A DNA stretch of 64,000 nt from Vanessa cardui (GCF_905220365.1 NC_061152.1:361001-425000), one strand, 5' to 3'. Numbered from the stretch's first letter, positions 36,101-48,296 are shown. The notes: generated by a model from the letters alone, not told the origin. Numbers and translations are program-made.

Positions 36101-39100
36101 AAGTCATCGGTTAAGATGAAAGCTCTTACCACTAGGCCATCTAAACTCATAGTAGTAACTTGTAATTGTTTTTTTTTTTTCATAAAAAGCCACAAAAAAC
36201 ACGTTATCTTGATGAAATTAAATTACATTTTAAACCTTTTTTTATTCCCTTGAAAACGTTATCAGTCATTGTGTGACGTCATATTGATAAAAACAACAGT
36301 TGTGTATTTATATGACGTCATTATCGTGTATTGGTACTCATTCTAACATTAACAGCTATATATATTTTGTGTTTTTAGGGAAAATAATGAATTAAAATCG
36401 CTATCGTTGGTGTGTAGTGTACAGTCAGAGTAAGAAAACCTTCGTCAGTTTTCAAATACATTCCTTTATCGAGTCTCGAACACTTAGTACTTTTTTAAAC
36501 TGAAGCACTAAACTGACAGCTGCATATAAAATTAAACTTACACTGCATAATAACTCGGTTCAAAATAGTGCAACATCTTTGGACTGCGTCTGGTTTTATA
36601 TCAACATGAAATCTTTTTAATGGCGTAATTAGTCATTACAAATTCAAATTATATATGATACCTTCTACTGAATTGTCAAAGTATATCTGTCAGTGTCATA
36701 TATTCTCGATCGGTAAAGCAGATCGCTCGTACTGAGCACGCGAAAACAGATCTTAAGGTGACGAACCTTTTCTTACCCCGACTGTACAAAAACTAGCATT
36801 AAAACTTCGGGAAAGTTACCAATGACAATTTGCCAATATGACGTCACAACATGGCGGCTCGTGTACAGACTAAAAATGAAGACTTTATGCTCATAATTTA
36901 TATTTCACTAACGAAAGTTTTGTCAACAGATACACATGCGCACCCACACCGGGGAGAGACCATACGAGTGCCCGCAGTGTCCAAAAGCGTTCAGCAACAA
37001 GGCAGCCCTGCTGAGACATGATCGGGTGAGTTATTATTGACATTAAGTTTATTTATAACTGGTTGAAGTCATGACTTATGCAAAAAGAATTAAATTAACA
37101 AGAAAGAGAGGGAAATAATTCAATTGTCTCCCTGTTTCTCTCTTTTATAGGGGGATGTAAGGTTTTAATTAAATTGTTGTAGAATGGTACATTGTTTAAA
37201 AAAGGAACTGTAAATCCCCCTCTCCCATTAAGGAGAGGGTTTAAAACATATTACACTACGCTGTTCCAATTCGGTGGAATGCACAATTTTGATGAAATTA
37301 GACACGTGCAGGTTTCCTAACGATGTTCTCCTTCAGCAAGCAAGAATGAATTATAAACACAAATTAAGCACATATATATAGTGGTGCTTGGTGGTTTGGA
37401 CCCGCAATCATCGGTTAAGATGCACGCGTTCTAACCACTGGGCCATCTGATGATTGAAATAAAACTAGTTATAACTTTGATTTCAATTTTCGAGCATCGA
37501 AAGTTTCGAGCACTTTACAGCGTTCGTGGTCACGGGTAGGCTAAGGTGACATTTATCTATTTGAAGAACAAAAGAAAATATTATTTGCAACTACCGCCAA
37601 CGATTTCTCAATTGGTATCTTGAGTAACGTTCCGGTTGCACGCAGAAGGCACTGACTGTATCTTTAGGTCTTGCAGTCGGTTGGATTTGGGGTTTTAAAT
37701 TTTTAATAAGTGGATCCCAGGTGTTAGACAGTCTGATGATCTCATCAATGATGTTGATTGATTCATAAATTAATCCTATCCTGTTCTTTCCAGGTGCACA
37801 CCGGCATTAAGCCCTACGAGTGCCCTCAGTGTGGGAAGTTCTTTACGCAGTCAAACTCAATGAAGCTCCATGTGAAGACGGTACACCTCAAAATGCCAGC
37901 GCCCTACAAGAGCAGGAACAGACGAGCGAAACAGACAAACAGACAAGGTATACTATTAACCTGTTGACTTCCAGGCAGGATATATTAATTTAATAATTGT
38001 ATTAAATTCAAAATTAACTAACATGACTGTATTTTTTTAAATGTTGAAAAAGAGTAACTACTGAGTTTCTTGCCGGTTCTTCTCGGTAGAATCTACTTTC
38101 CGAACCGGTGGTAGCTTCACTTAATTGTTAAATGACGATTCAAAAGTGCTTGTAAAAGCCCACTTGAATAAAGTATATTTTGATTTTGAATAGTACAGTG
38201 AAAGTAAACCAAAAACGTCCCACTCAATTAAAAAAAACTTAACGCAAGTAGGCTTTTACAAGCACTTTTGAATTGTCATTTAACAATTAAGTGAAGCTAC
38301 CACCGGTTCCTAAATGGTCCAAATGGTCGGTGACGTCACTTTCTTGTATTTTAATCTGTGGTACATATAGTTGAAGAGCAAGGTTAACAAGAAAGTGACG
38401 ACATCATAAGCCCGGCCAATCAGGAATGTTTTGTGTCACGTGAAAATTTACATTTTTATTTATGGATTTTTAAATAAATTAAGTATTATTTTCAAGTTTC
38501 GTTATTAAATAACCATTTTTAAACTCATAATATACACTGATTTTGCATTGCATTGTAGAGGTGTAAATACTCTCAACTTCTGCCTGTGTAATTTTTATTA
38601 CATTCAAATATAAGAGAATGATATGATTGTTTCAGCGATGAACGTAGAAGTACAAATTGAGGAAGGTATCTACCAACCTCAGGTCAAGACGGAGCTTAAA
38701 GAATATGAAACGGACGGGGAAATATACCAAGGAGATGTATATCAAGAGGTAAGTGTTGCAAGCTCATTCTTGGAGGCTCTTACTCTGGTTGGAAATGGTG
38801 AACAAGAACAGGGAAACTGAAAGGAACTCCCTTAAGTTTGTTAAACGGCAGAGGCGTAGCTAGTGCCGTATCTGCCGTATCAATTATACGGGGCCCCCCG
38901 GCTACGAGGGCCCCAAACGTCCGTAAGTAACAACACATGACAGATGACAGACAGATATAATTAACACACACAGATAATCATAATGATGACAGAAGATAGA
39001 TTATTATGATAAATAAATATTTGTTTTAATTTTATGACATTACTTTTGTGAGAAATGTTTGCCGTGGACCCCAAACAATTATTTATAGGGGGCCCCACCA

Positions 39101-39620
39101 CGGCACGCTACGATTCTGTTAAACGGTAACAATCTTTATTGGGTTTCCCTGTACTCATCAGATATTTTACCGCTATATAGCAATATGTTGTATGTATGTA
39201 AATATATTAATTATTATATAAGAAAATGCGATACTCATAACATTGGTCTTTATAATTCATCTCGTGCTCAGCGGTGAAGGAAAACTTCCACCAACCCGTA
39301 TTGGAACAGCTTGGTGCAATATGTTCCAAACTGTCTCCTCAATAGTAGGCCTCCTGCCTTAGCCCAGCAGTGGAAAATTTCCGGGCTGTTACTTTACTAT
39401 TCTCATATTTAAAGGCTGTGGTGACCAGTTACCATCAGGTGGTGTAGTTGTCAGACTGCCTACCAACTTTATAACATTTATGTTTTTGTTACAGGTGTAC
39501 CAGGATGGTGATATGTTGTATGAAGAAGTGAAGGTAGAAGGGTCCGAGATAGCGATGTACGCAAATGATGACGAGCCAGAAGTCCTATATGAAGAAGTTT
39601 ATGAAATAGAAGAAGTATAG
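33147..39620 (+). CDS. C2H2 zinc-finger protein, 299 aa; tandem paralogue without ZAD
   Basis: Seven exons: 33147-33302, 34809-34961, 35854-35955, 36930-37025, 37794-37947, 38636-38748 and 39495-39620 (TAG at 39618). They total 900 nt in phase. Finger 1 is odd (C17, C19, H32, H37; only one residue between the cysteines). Regular fingers start at C50, C95, C123, C151 and C179, with TGERP or TGIKP linkers. Residues of about 222-299 are acidic and Tyr-rich, with a ψKxE motif (VKTE) that may be sumoylated. Exons 1-5 match exons 8-12 of the neighbouring ZAD gene in sequence and intron phase, including a finger split inside C-x2-C. The ZAD and the first fingers are absent. Upstream bases 29100-33100 show no such exons. 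An acceptor-like CGTTAG at 33173-33178 leaves open an unseen upstream exon instead of the ATG at 33147. A nuclear DNA-binding role is inferred. Confidence 0.88.
35056..35353 (+). mobile_element. hAT-like MITE, family CAATGAT, in intron 2 of the second zinc-finger gene
   Basis: Flanks are GTCAATCA (35048-35055) and GTTAATCA (35354-35361), 7 of 8 matching. It begins about 95 nt after the donor at 34962. Confidence 0.87.
36422..36784. mobile_element. Tc1/mariner-like MITE flanked by TA
   Basis: The ends CAGTCAGAGTAAGAAAACC and its inverted partner (GGTAAGAAAAGGTTCGTCA when read outward) are flanked by TA at 36420-36421 and 36785-36786. It lies in intron 3 of the second zinc-finger gene. Confidence 0.8.
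37956..38190 (+). mobile_element. LINE 3' tail next to an exon donor
   Basis: The tail of the 14713 family begins about 9 nt after the donor of exon 5 of the second zinc-finger gene (exon end 37947) and ends AAAGTATATTTTGATTTTGA. Confidence 0.85.
38849..39118. mobile_element. hAT-like MITE, family CAGAGGCGTAGC, perfect 8-bp TSD
   Basis: CAGAGGCGTAGC at the left and GCTACGATTCTG at the right are inverted repeats (10 of 12). TTAAACGG is duplicated at 38841-38848 and 39119-39126. The inner part is rich in GGGGCCCC. It lies in intron 6 of the second zinc-finger gene, 100 bp after the donor. Confidence 0.9.
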
Positions 39621-39715
39621 ACCTCATCTTAAGGAAACAGACGAATACAGAGGCCCCCTGCCTTAAAAGTCTATTTTATGACATATAAGGACTTATTTAT
39701 ACCAAAAATGTATGA

Positions 39716-39752
39716 AATAAAAAGGCCCCCTGCGAGATGTTTCAGGGGGGCC
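39716..39752 (+). other. Poly(A) signal and GC-rich hairpin after the second zinc-finger gene
   Basis: AATAAA is at 39716-39721. Directly after it, GGCCCCCTG at 39724-39732 can pair with CAGGGGGGCC at 39743-39752, leaving a loop of about 10 nt and one bulged base. A further GGCCCCCTG copy lies at 39652-39660. Confidence 0.6.
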
Positions 39753-40377
39753 TCGAAGTGTTTTGTCAAGAATGTTGCGGTTAAGTTAAAATGAAGTTAT
39801 TGCTGCCTTAGTAATTTTAAATATATATGTGGAACTATACTGGAAGAATGGATGTGTTGATCTTGAGTTTGGTAGATTGTGCCGAGATGGCCCAGCCGTT
39901 ACAATGCAATCTTTACCAATGATTGCGGTTTCAAACCTAACAAGCATCACATTTTCAAGTGCTTAATATGTGTTTATAATCCTGTGCAAGATTGTGAGGA
40001 AACCTGCATGTGTCTAATTACAAAATTGCATTAGTGTATGGTGGAATATGCTCCTAATGTTCTCAAAGTGTGAGGAGGATAGCCCAGTAGTGGGAAATTT
40101 ACATGCTGTTCCTGTATTGGTCGACTTCCACCAACCCGCATTGGAATTCCATCAACCCGCATTGGAACAGCGTGGTGGAATATGTTCCAAACCTTCTCCT
40201 CAAAGGGAGAGGAGGCCTTTAGCCCAGCAGTGGGAATTTACAGGCTGTTGTTGTACTATATTACATTGTGGATTCGTTATAGTGATGTGCTATCAGTGAA
40301 ATAGTGGTGTTTTATCGATGGAAATTTATAAAGTCAAGTATTTAATGCATAATATAGTGGAACTCATCTCATGTGTA

Positions 40378-40573
40378 CAGTCGGGGTAAGAAAAGGTTCG
40401 TCATCTTAAGATCTATTTTCGTGTGCTCAGTACGAGCTATAATCTGCTTTACTTATCGAGAATGACATATTGCGTCGCAATGATTTGATGTTTAGATTCA
40501 AAAGGTACTAAGAGATTAAGACTCGATAAAGGAATTAATTTGAAAACTGACGAAGGTTTTCTTACTCTGACTG
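40378..40573. mobile_element. Tc1/mariner-like MITE flanked by TA, short copy
   Basis: Same ends as 36422-36784, with TA at 40376-40377 and 40574-40575. Interior 167 bp shorter. A partial relative lies at 58375-58550. Confidence 0.8.
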
Positions 40574-42001
40574 TACATTTAAGGTTTAATTTTGTTTACT
40601 TTAGTCATTGATACAATTTTTATTTATTATTAAGACTCTAGCACAATTTTGTGTTGTCTGTGGTAACTTGTTGTCTGTCTGTAACCAGACTGTATGTCTT
40701 TAACCGTGATATATAGATAATAATAATAAATATGAGACAACATCACATACATTACTCTGATCTGTTATGGAAAATCATAAGTAACGACGGTACCACAAAC
40801 AGACCCAAGACAACGTAGAAAACAAATGATAATCTACATTGACTCGGCTGGGAATCGAACCCGGGACCTCAGATTGGCGTACCCATGAAAACCGGTGTAC
40901 ACACCACTCGACCACGGAGGTCGTCAAATAAAATATTTACAATGTGTAAAGATTATGTATATCTGTTGATGCTTCAACTAGATTTTAAAAAAAAAGCAAT
41001 AAAATTCATTATTAAGAGGGGCATCTTACATGACTATTTTGATGTTTTTGTAGTCAGACTAGCACTTGTTTTTTTTTAATATATATGAGTGAGCTAGATA
41101 ATGGGTGATCTGATGGTAAGTGGTGACCATAGACTCCGTATATAACCAATGCGCCACCAATTTTGGGAACTAAGATGTTAAATATATAGTATCTGTAGTT
41201 AAACTGGCTCACTCTTGTAACTGAAACAAAAATGTTATGTACTGTTTGGTGGAATATCTGATAAGTCAAAATCAAAATAAACTTTATTCAAGTAGGCTTT
41301 TACAAGCACTTTTGAATCGTCATTTCACAATTAAGTGAAGCTATCACCGGTTCGGAATGTAGATTCTACCGAGAAGAACCGGCAAGAAACTCAGTAGTTA
41401 CTCTTTTGCAACATTTAAAAAATACAAAGTCATGTTAGTTAATACAATTATTTAAATTAATATTCTGCTTGGAAGTCAACAGGTATTAACTCCACTTTTT
41501 TTTATCATCTTTAAAATGTTGTATCGAATAATATGCATTTTTTACCAATGTATTTTTTACCTAACCAGACGGGCTTGTACTAGACCACCATGTTAAATGT
41601 TGGGTTGTTTTTGAATCTGTATAACAGTCAAGTACCACAGATAATAAATAATCTAATGATAGTACGAACGCTTTATATGTGCGAGTAAGCACACAATATT
41701 ATCCGCTATGCTCAGATAAACTCATCATTTATCATCACAAAGCTGCTTACCGCTGTCCCTATGTATGCTTAGATCTTTAAATTACACAACAGATTTTGAT
41801 GCGGTTTTTTTAAATATATAGATTGGAAGTGGAAGATATATATGTATAATACATGCACAATATAGTAGAGAATGGCAGAAAAACTGTGACCATTGTAAGA
41901 CGTTCTGCATTGTATTTAGTATCAGCATTGCAACTGAGTAAAGCCAGGCAGGCCATACAGGAAATTCTCAAATTTGTATCTTAGTATTTATTTTCTAAAG
42001 T

Positions 42002-42298
42002 CAATGATATTCTAATAACAGATATGTTATATCCATACTAAACAACAGAAACAAGTGTGCCGCGCCGGGGACCGTTTATTTTACATTTCTTTACAAGTAA
42101 AAAGGATAGCTTGATAAAAACAATAAGTAAAAGGGATAACTAGATGTTTTAATTACGCAAAACGTATTACTACGTAATTATGATGTATTGTAACGTATTA
42201 CTACGTAAAACGACTAAAGGCAAACGTCCCAATTAGGACGTTTTCTAGTCTTCACTTTTTGCGCGTTAATGTCATATCTGTTTACTAGAACATCATTG
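42002..42298 (-). mobile_element. hAT-like MITE, family CAATGAT, copy with 8-bp TSD
   Basis: Flanked by TCTAAAGT at 41994-42001 and 42299-42306, a perfect duplication. Internal sequence is nearly the same as the 43278 copy. Confidence 0.9.
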
Positions 42299-43277
42299 TC
42301 TAAAGTCCAATTGATCTTCGCATGTTATTTTTTTTAATGAAATCCACATCCAGTTTTTAATTTTGTATTTATTTCATAAGACAAAAATTTATTGTAATTT
42401 CGAATGTGGCTCGGATGTGTTTAATTTACTACAAGACAGACGGATGAAATTGGGGGCCTTTTATATAATGTATAGATATGTAAATTGTAAATTAAGAAAT
42501 ATACGTATTTAAAGTTATTTTTGAGTGTTTTTTTTTATGATTAATCACAAATATTCAACAATTTGTTGTTTAATAGTCTTAAATATCCTAAGCCGAGATG
42601 GCACAGTGGTTAGCGCTTGCATCGTAACCGATGATTGCCAGTTCAATGGGCAAGAACGTTCATGTGCTTAAATTGTGTTTATAATCCACCTCGAGCTCAG
42701 TGAAGGAAAACAGCAACATTGAGGAAACTTGCATGTGTCTAATTTCATAGAAATTCTGCCACATGTGTATTCCAACCCGCATTGGAACAGCGTGGTGGAA
42801 TATGTTCCAAACCCTCTCGTTAAAAAGTGAGCCTTAGCCCAGCTGTGGGACAGGTTAATTGTTTGTTGTTGTATTCTTAATCGTTTCATTTTTATGTTTT
42901 ATTTTTGGACGAAGTTTTATAAGCAGCTTACAAAGTCAATTATTTATTATACAAATATTCAAATAGGCTTTTACAGGCACTTTTGAATCTTCAGAGAACT
43001 ATATAAACTGACTACAAAGCGTTTCAGAAAGTAGATTTTAGTCCAAATTTATAATTAATATCATACAAGCTCACGACCAAATTATATCGCGTCAATTGCT
43101 ATTAAATGTTGTTTATTTGGCTTTTACCTGATATGTTTGGAATAGATTATACACAGTTAAGCCCATTACATTATGAAGAAAAAAATAAGGTATAAGAGAT
43201 AAGGAATAGCACAGCAACCAAAACACAATATACAACCAATCACAGCGGTTGAATACCCGCTACTAGTTACGTGCTGC

Positions 43278-43589
43278 CAATGGTATTCTAATAAACAGAT
43301 ATGTTATACCTATAATACTAAACAAAAGAAAAAAGTGGGCCGCGCCGGGGTCTGTTTATTTTAGTTTATTTTTACATTTCGTTACAAGTAAAAAGGATAG
43401 CTTGATAAAAACAATAAGAAAAAGGGACAACTAGATGTTTTAATTACGCAAAACGTATTACTACGTAATTATGATGTGTTATAACGTATTACTACGTAAA
43501 ACGACTGAAGGCAAACGTCCCAATTAGGACGTTTTCTAGTCTTCACTTTTTGCGCGTTAATGACATATCTGTTTACTAGAACATCATTG
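43278..43589 (-). mobile_element. hAT-like MITE, family CAATGAT, copy with 8-bp TSD
   Basis: Same family as 43868-44166 but inverted. The flanks are CGTGCTGC at 43270-43277 and 43590-43597, a perfect duplication. Confidence 0.9.
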
Positions 43590-43867
43590 CGTGCTGCTGT
43601 TAGTTTTACGACACTTGGTTGAAAAAATGCCCTGCGATTGACTGGCTATAAGAAACATCGCGAAAATTTTTATTATTTCTTTTTTTTAAATTATGAATTG
43701 ATTAACGGTGCTGCCATCGCTCGATTCCGCTATTCCTTATTTCTTGTTCCTTATCTCTTATTTTTTGTCATTGTGTAATGAGAAATAGCAATATGAATAT
43801 TCTTAGTATGTTATTGTACATCTGTGTACGACGTTAGTTACATTTCCAATAATATTAATATTAATAC

Positions 43868-44166
43868 CAATGATGTTGTAGTAAACAGATATGTTATTAA
43901 CGCGCAAAAAGTGAAGACTAGAAAACGTCCTAATTGGGACGTTTGCCTTTAGTCGTTTTACGTAGTAATACGTTATAATACATCATAATTCCGTAGTAAT
44001 ACGTTTTGCGTAATTCAAACATCTAGTTATCCCTTTTACTTATTTTTTTTATCAAGCTAACCTTTTTACTTTTAACGAAATGTAAAAATAAACGGTCCCC
44101 GGCGCGGCACACTTTTTTCTGTTGTTTAGTATGGATATAACATATCTGTTTACTAGAATATCATTG
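43868..44166 (+). mobile_element. hAT-like MITE, family CAATGAT, copy with 8-bp TSD
   Basis: The termini are inverted repeats of nearly 30 bp starting CAATGAT and including GTAAACAGATATG. The flanks are the perfect duplication ATTAATAC (43860-43867 and 44167-44174). It has no ORF. The internal part holds ACGTCCTAATTGGGACGT and paired ACGTAGTAATACG motifs. Confidence 0.9.
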
Positions 44167-44174
44167 ATTAATAC

Positions 44175-46600
44175 AGCTAACAATCAGACCAGGATAACAA
44201 GGTAAAAATAAAAACTGCAAAATTATTTTGTATTAAAGTTACACGTTTATTAGCTACTTACAAGATCGGTGTTTTTCTGAAAAACATTCATTTTCAAAAA
44301 GGCGTTTTCTACAGCCAATCAAATTTTTACAATTTTTAAACTAGAGTTTAATTTTATATTTTTTTTTTTCTAAAAAAATTTACTTCTAATTACAAAATCA
44401 AAAAGGTACGTTAGTAATATACCATCGCCAAATAACGTGAAAAAAATAATATTATTTTAGAGAATTCAAAAGGAATATGTTATTTGACAATTGTACATTA
44501 CTAGATAATTGTCGCCGATTACAAAATTTCGAATATAAAATTGAATAAAATAAAACAAAATTTATGATCATTATGGCAGTGACGTTTAATACATTTCTAC
44601 TAAAAAATAACGCATTTTCCCGTGAAAAAAAATACAGACAGATTAAAAAATAAATATTAGCTTCAAGTAGTCAATTGTTTTCAATAAATTAATTTTACCT
44701 CTGTCTGGTAATAATTATAGCATTATATTTTTAAGCTTATTTAGCGTTTTATAAAGGTTTACACGACACAACTTAGATGTAGCATCGGCAATTTCAATAA
44801 AACCGATTACTGCCGATTTACACATCCAACAGAAACAGCTCCCTATCGCGCCATTCGACGCTATTCGTCGCTATAGATTCCCGCGTCAGTTCGACCCGAG
44901 ACAGCGAGTGCGTGTAAATCGACGCGTCAAATTGACGAATATATTAGGTCGTGTGATATTACAAGTTACTACGTTTGTGTAAAGATCATATTCACATAAG
45001 AAATAGATATTGATAATTTGGGATGGCGTACATAATTCGGATGTGATCGGTTTTACGAATTTTGCCGATGTGATTTCTGTGTTGTGTCGTACTATACGTC
45101 AATTTGTAATTGATTTTAAAAACGCTTCTATCGATCGAGCTGAAATCTTGCACCAACTTGTCGCAGACAATAAAAACGAATATACATCAAATTTTATTTC
45201 GTTTAACTACAGATATTAAATAAAAGCTTGCTTTTAATAAAGGTTATTTAAAAATTTTAATCGATTTGTAATTGTCATTTAAAAATCGATTACAAAACGC
45301 ACATGTAGCATCATTACTAAGATTAAAAAAATAAAATAAGTTGCATCTTAAAATTTATCGATAAATTAGTGATGTGTTTGTATATTGCTTCCGATTCCAT
45401 GCTAGAATTATTATTGCACTTAATTATAATTTACAATTTGATTATAAAAAAGGATAAAATAAAATTAATCATATATTATTCTAAATAGCTTTATCACTAA
45501 CACATTTTATTGCTTAATATTAAATATTACTATGTAATTATTAATAAATTCATTTATATGGATGTGACATAATTATTATAAATAAATATATGAAAAAGAT
45601 ATTTTTAAGCGATATACTTAATTAATAAATTTTTAAAGTGATGGGACTTATGAAAGACGATTTTTTAACGTCACTAACTGTCATTGCTGGCTGCAATATT
45701 AAATATAAACAATTATTAAAATTAACAAAAAAATGAAAAAAGTATTTGATTATATTTATTTATCGGAATTTTCAATTTTTAAAAGAACAAAACATCTTTA
45801 ATTTTTATATCGAATAAAGTATGTCTGTTTTTTTTTTTTAATCTTTCATAAGTCCCTAAATTATGTTTTTATATACAGCATTAAAAAATATACTACTAAC
45901 CTACGTATGGTGTTGTGCTTGTCAATTAGGCGTATTGATCAGTCGAAGTAATTAAAATATATCCTTAAATTAATTTTGTTATTGAAATAAATAATATTCA
46001 TTTGTCAAAAAAAAACAAATGACAGATGTCAAAATTTAGTACTGGGCTGTCAAATTTGAATGTATATGTTTTTTTTTTTTAATTTCAAACCGAAATCTAT
46101 GTAAATGCATTTAAATCTGAGGCCATTATGCCGATACGATGTTTTTTAAACGGTTTAAGTCTGTAATTTAAAACAACTTCTAATAATTATAATATAATGT
46201 AGGTAGTCTTTTTGATAACCGGTAACAGTCAGTTAGCGATCAAATATATTACTATTTTATTGAAATAAATTGAAATTTAATAAAGCATGATTTCATAAAT
46301 AGGAAAATGTATGCAGCAATAATAAAAATGGCTAAATACGGTTCTTTAATGGTAAAAGTGATCAATAAAGTATCTGACACTGTTCATAGTTATGCTGCGA
46401 CCACACACTCGTGTGGTCACCATCATAATCCGAGCAGTTGTAAATTACCGGTTTTAAATTCGGTATTATTACAAAAGATATTTCAAAATTAATTTTCAAT
46501 TTTTTACAATGTTAAAACATTGTTTAATATTATATACGGATATCATGCACATGAGAAGCATTTCAGTTTTTTACAATACTGACAGAGGAGATGGGATGGA
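44175..46600. other. Repeat-poor intergenic stretch, no gene recognised
   Basis: AT-rich apart from a CpG-rich patch at about 44840-44950. A 61-codon ORF with a true ATG at 46307-46492 contains CGHHHNPSSC. An open stretch at 45010-45219 has no ATG start. I recognise neither. Confidence 0.5.
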
Positions 46601-47979
46601 CATTGTTTAATAGTAGTAACGAATAAAAAGCACTGTTTAATAGTATGAAGTCAGTAATAAGAAGCATTGCTTCTTTCAGTTTTATAAAGACAGACTGGGA
46701 AGGGTTTTGAGTAATAGTATGTTGTGGTGGAAGAGAAGCATTGATTCTTTGGGTTTATTTATAGCGAAAGAATAAGGTATAATCATACATCTTTTGTAAT
46801 AATACCGCTATTTAGCATAATTAAATTGTAAGTAAGATATATTATATATATTTTCGATGAATCGCTTATTCAATGTATATTTGTATTGTTCACAACGATT
46901 GCACAATTCGTAAGTACACTGTTTCTTGAAAATAGAAAATAACTTGAATAAATAATTATATGTGTTATAAATACAGACGCTGTCTAAACTCTTGAAGTCT
47001 GAATGGAGTCTGCGTACTACATCGGCTCATACCATGAATGTGAACCAAGACAACTTATTTTTTTATCTTTTATTTGGCAAATGAGTTTGTGTATCTGGGA
47101 TCACTTATATGTAATCAGGGAGGCCGTGACAAAGAAATTCGGAGACCTAAAATAACCAGAAATTAACCAGAATCTGGGAAAACAGGAAAGTATATATATA
47201 TGAATACCACCAAGACTCGTGCGAACTATGGTATCCTCAATATTTTTGTATGGCTCCAAATTATGGTCTTGAATGTAAAGTAAACTTGACTGTAATTTCA
47301 AATGTTGAAAAAGAGTAACTACTGAGTTTCTTGCCTTTCGGTGAATTGTCATTTCGAATCGGTGGTAGCCTCTGCTTGAATAAAGTATATTTTGATTGAG
47401 TTATTGTGCGGGGTTTGTATTGATTAAAAACTTCTTGAGTTTAGACATCGAAGTTTATATCGAATTATTTGGAACTGACGTCACTTCCTGATGGCATTTC
47501 GTAATTAATTTAATGTTATTAAGTCTATATTTTTATGAAGTGTACTGATTTTTTTGTATTGTAAAACGAAATTACATTGGCTCATTATGATCCAGATTAC
47601 ATGTTTACTGATACAATTAATAAATTATATTTGTATCGAGAAAAAACATAGTATGTGTGGAATGTTATTGTTGTATTATATATGTAATAAATAACATATA
47701 TTATTGACAAATTTTAATGTAAAAAGTTTTTAATTCTGTCTGAAAAATTGCCAATATTATGTTCCGTTTAAAAAAAACTTTTTTTTTGTTACACTAACGA
47801 CTAACCGTTTTACGATTATATTACTTAATAAACGTCCTAAGTCCCATATTGATTTCTATACATTAAATTTACAGCTAGACAGACCATTCTCGAATTAATA
47901 GTATTACTTATTTTTGAAATTGTTTGTAAAAAATTGGGACAATCCTTAAAATAAATGATTTTTTTGACTGATTTATGCC

Positions 47980-48296
47980 ATATCACGTTCGTTGCGGCTT
48001 CATTTTTAACGTGCCTGCGGTACGGGGCCTTTTAGACCTCGTATGATATAATAATACCGTTACGGGTCTTATTAGACCCCGTAACGTTTAAGAAACTAAA
48101 AATCGATGTGATCGAATTATACTTCTTCAGTGCGGTACGTGGTCAAAGAGACCCCGTATTAACGTCATATAAATATGTTTATCACTTATCAAATATATGT
48201 TACGGCCTCAACATGACAGATAGATCTATATGTTTTTTAATCGCAGCGCAAGGGATACGAGGCGTATCAGACCTCGTTCCGCAACGAACGTGATAT
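47980..48296. mobile_element. Inverted-repeat element with four internal hairpins, just downstream of the klingon-like stop
   Basis: ATATCACGTTCGTTGCGG at 47980-47997 is repeated inverted at 48279-48296. Inside are four imperfect hairpins with GACCYCGT-type arms, at 48021-48043, 48059-48085, 48136-48158 and 48255-48277. No target duplication could be read. The element starts 230 nt past the stop, so it may be transcribed in the 3' UTR. Confidence 0.7.

Noticed and set aside
45010..45219. 69-codon open stretch
   Set aside because: It has no ATG at its start, no recognised motif and no splice context; chance is likely.
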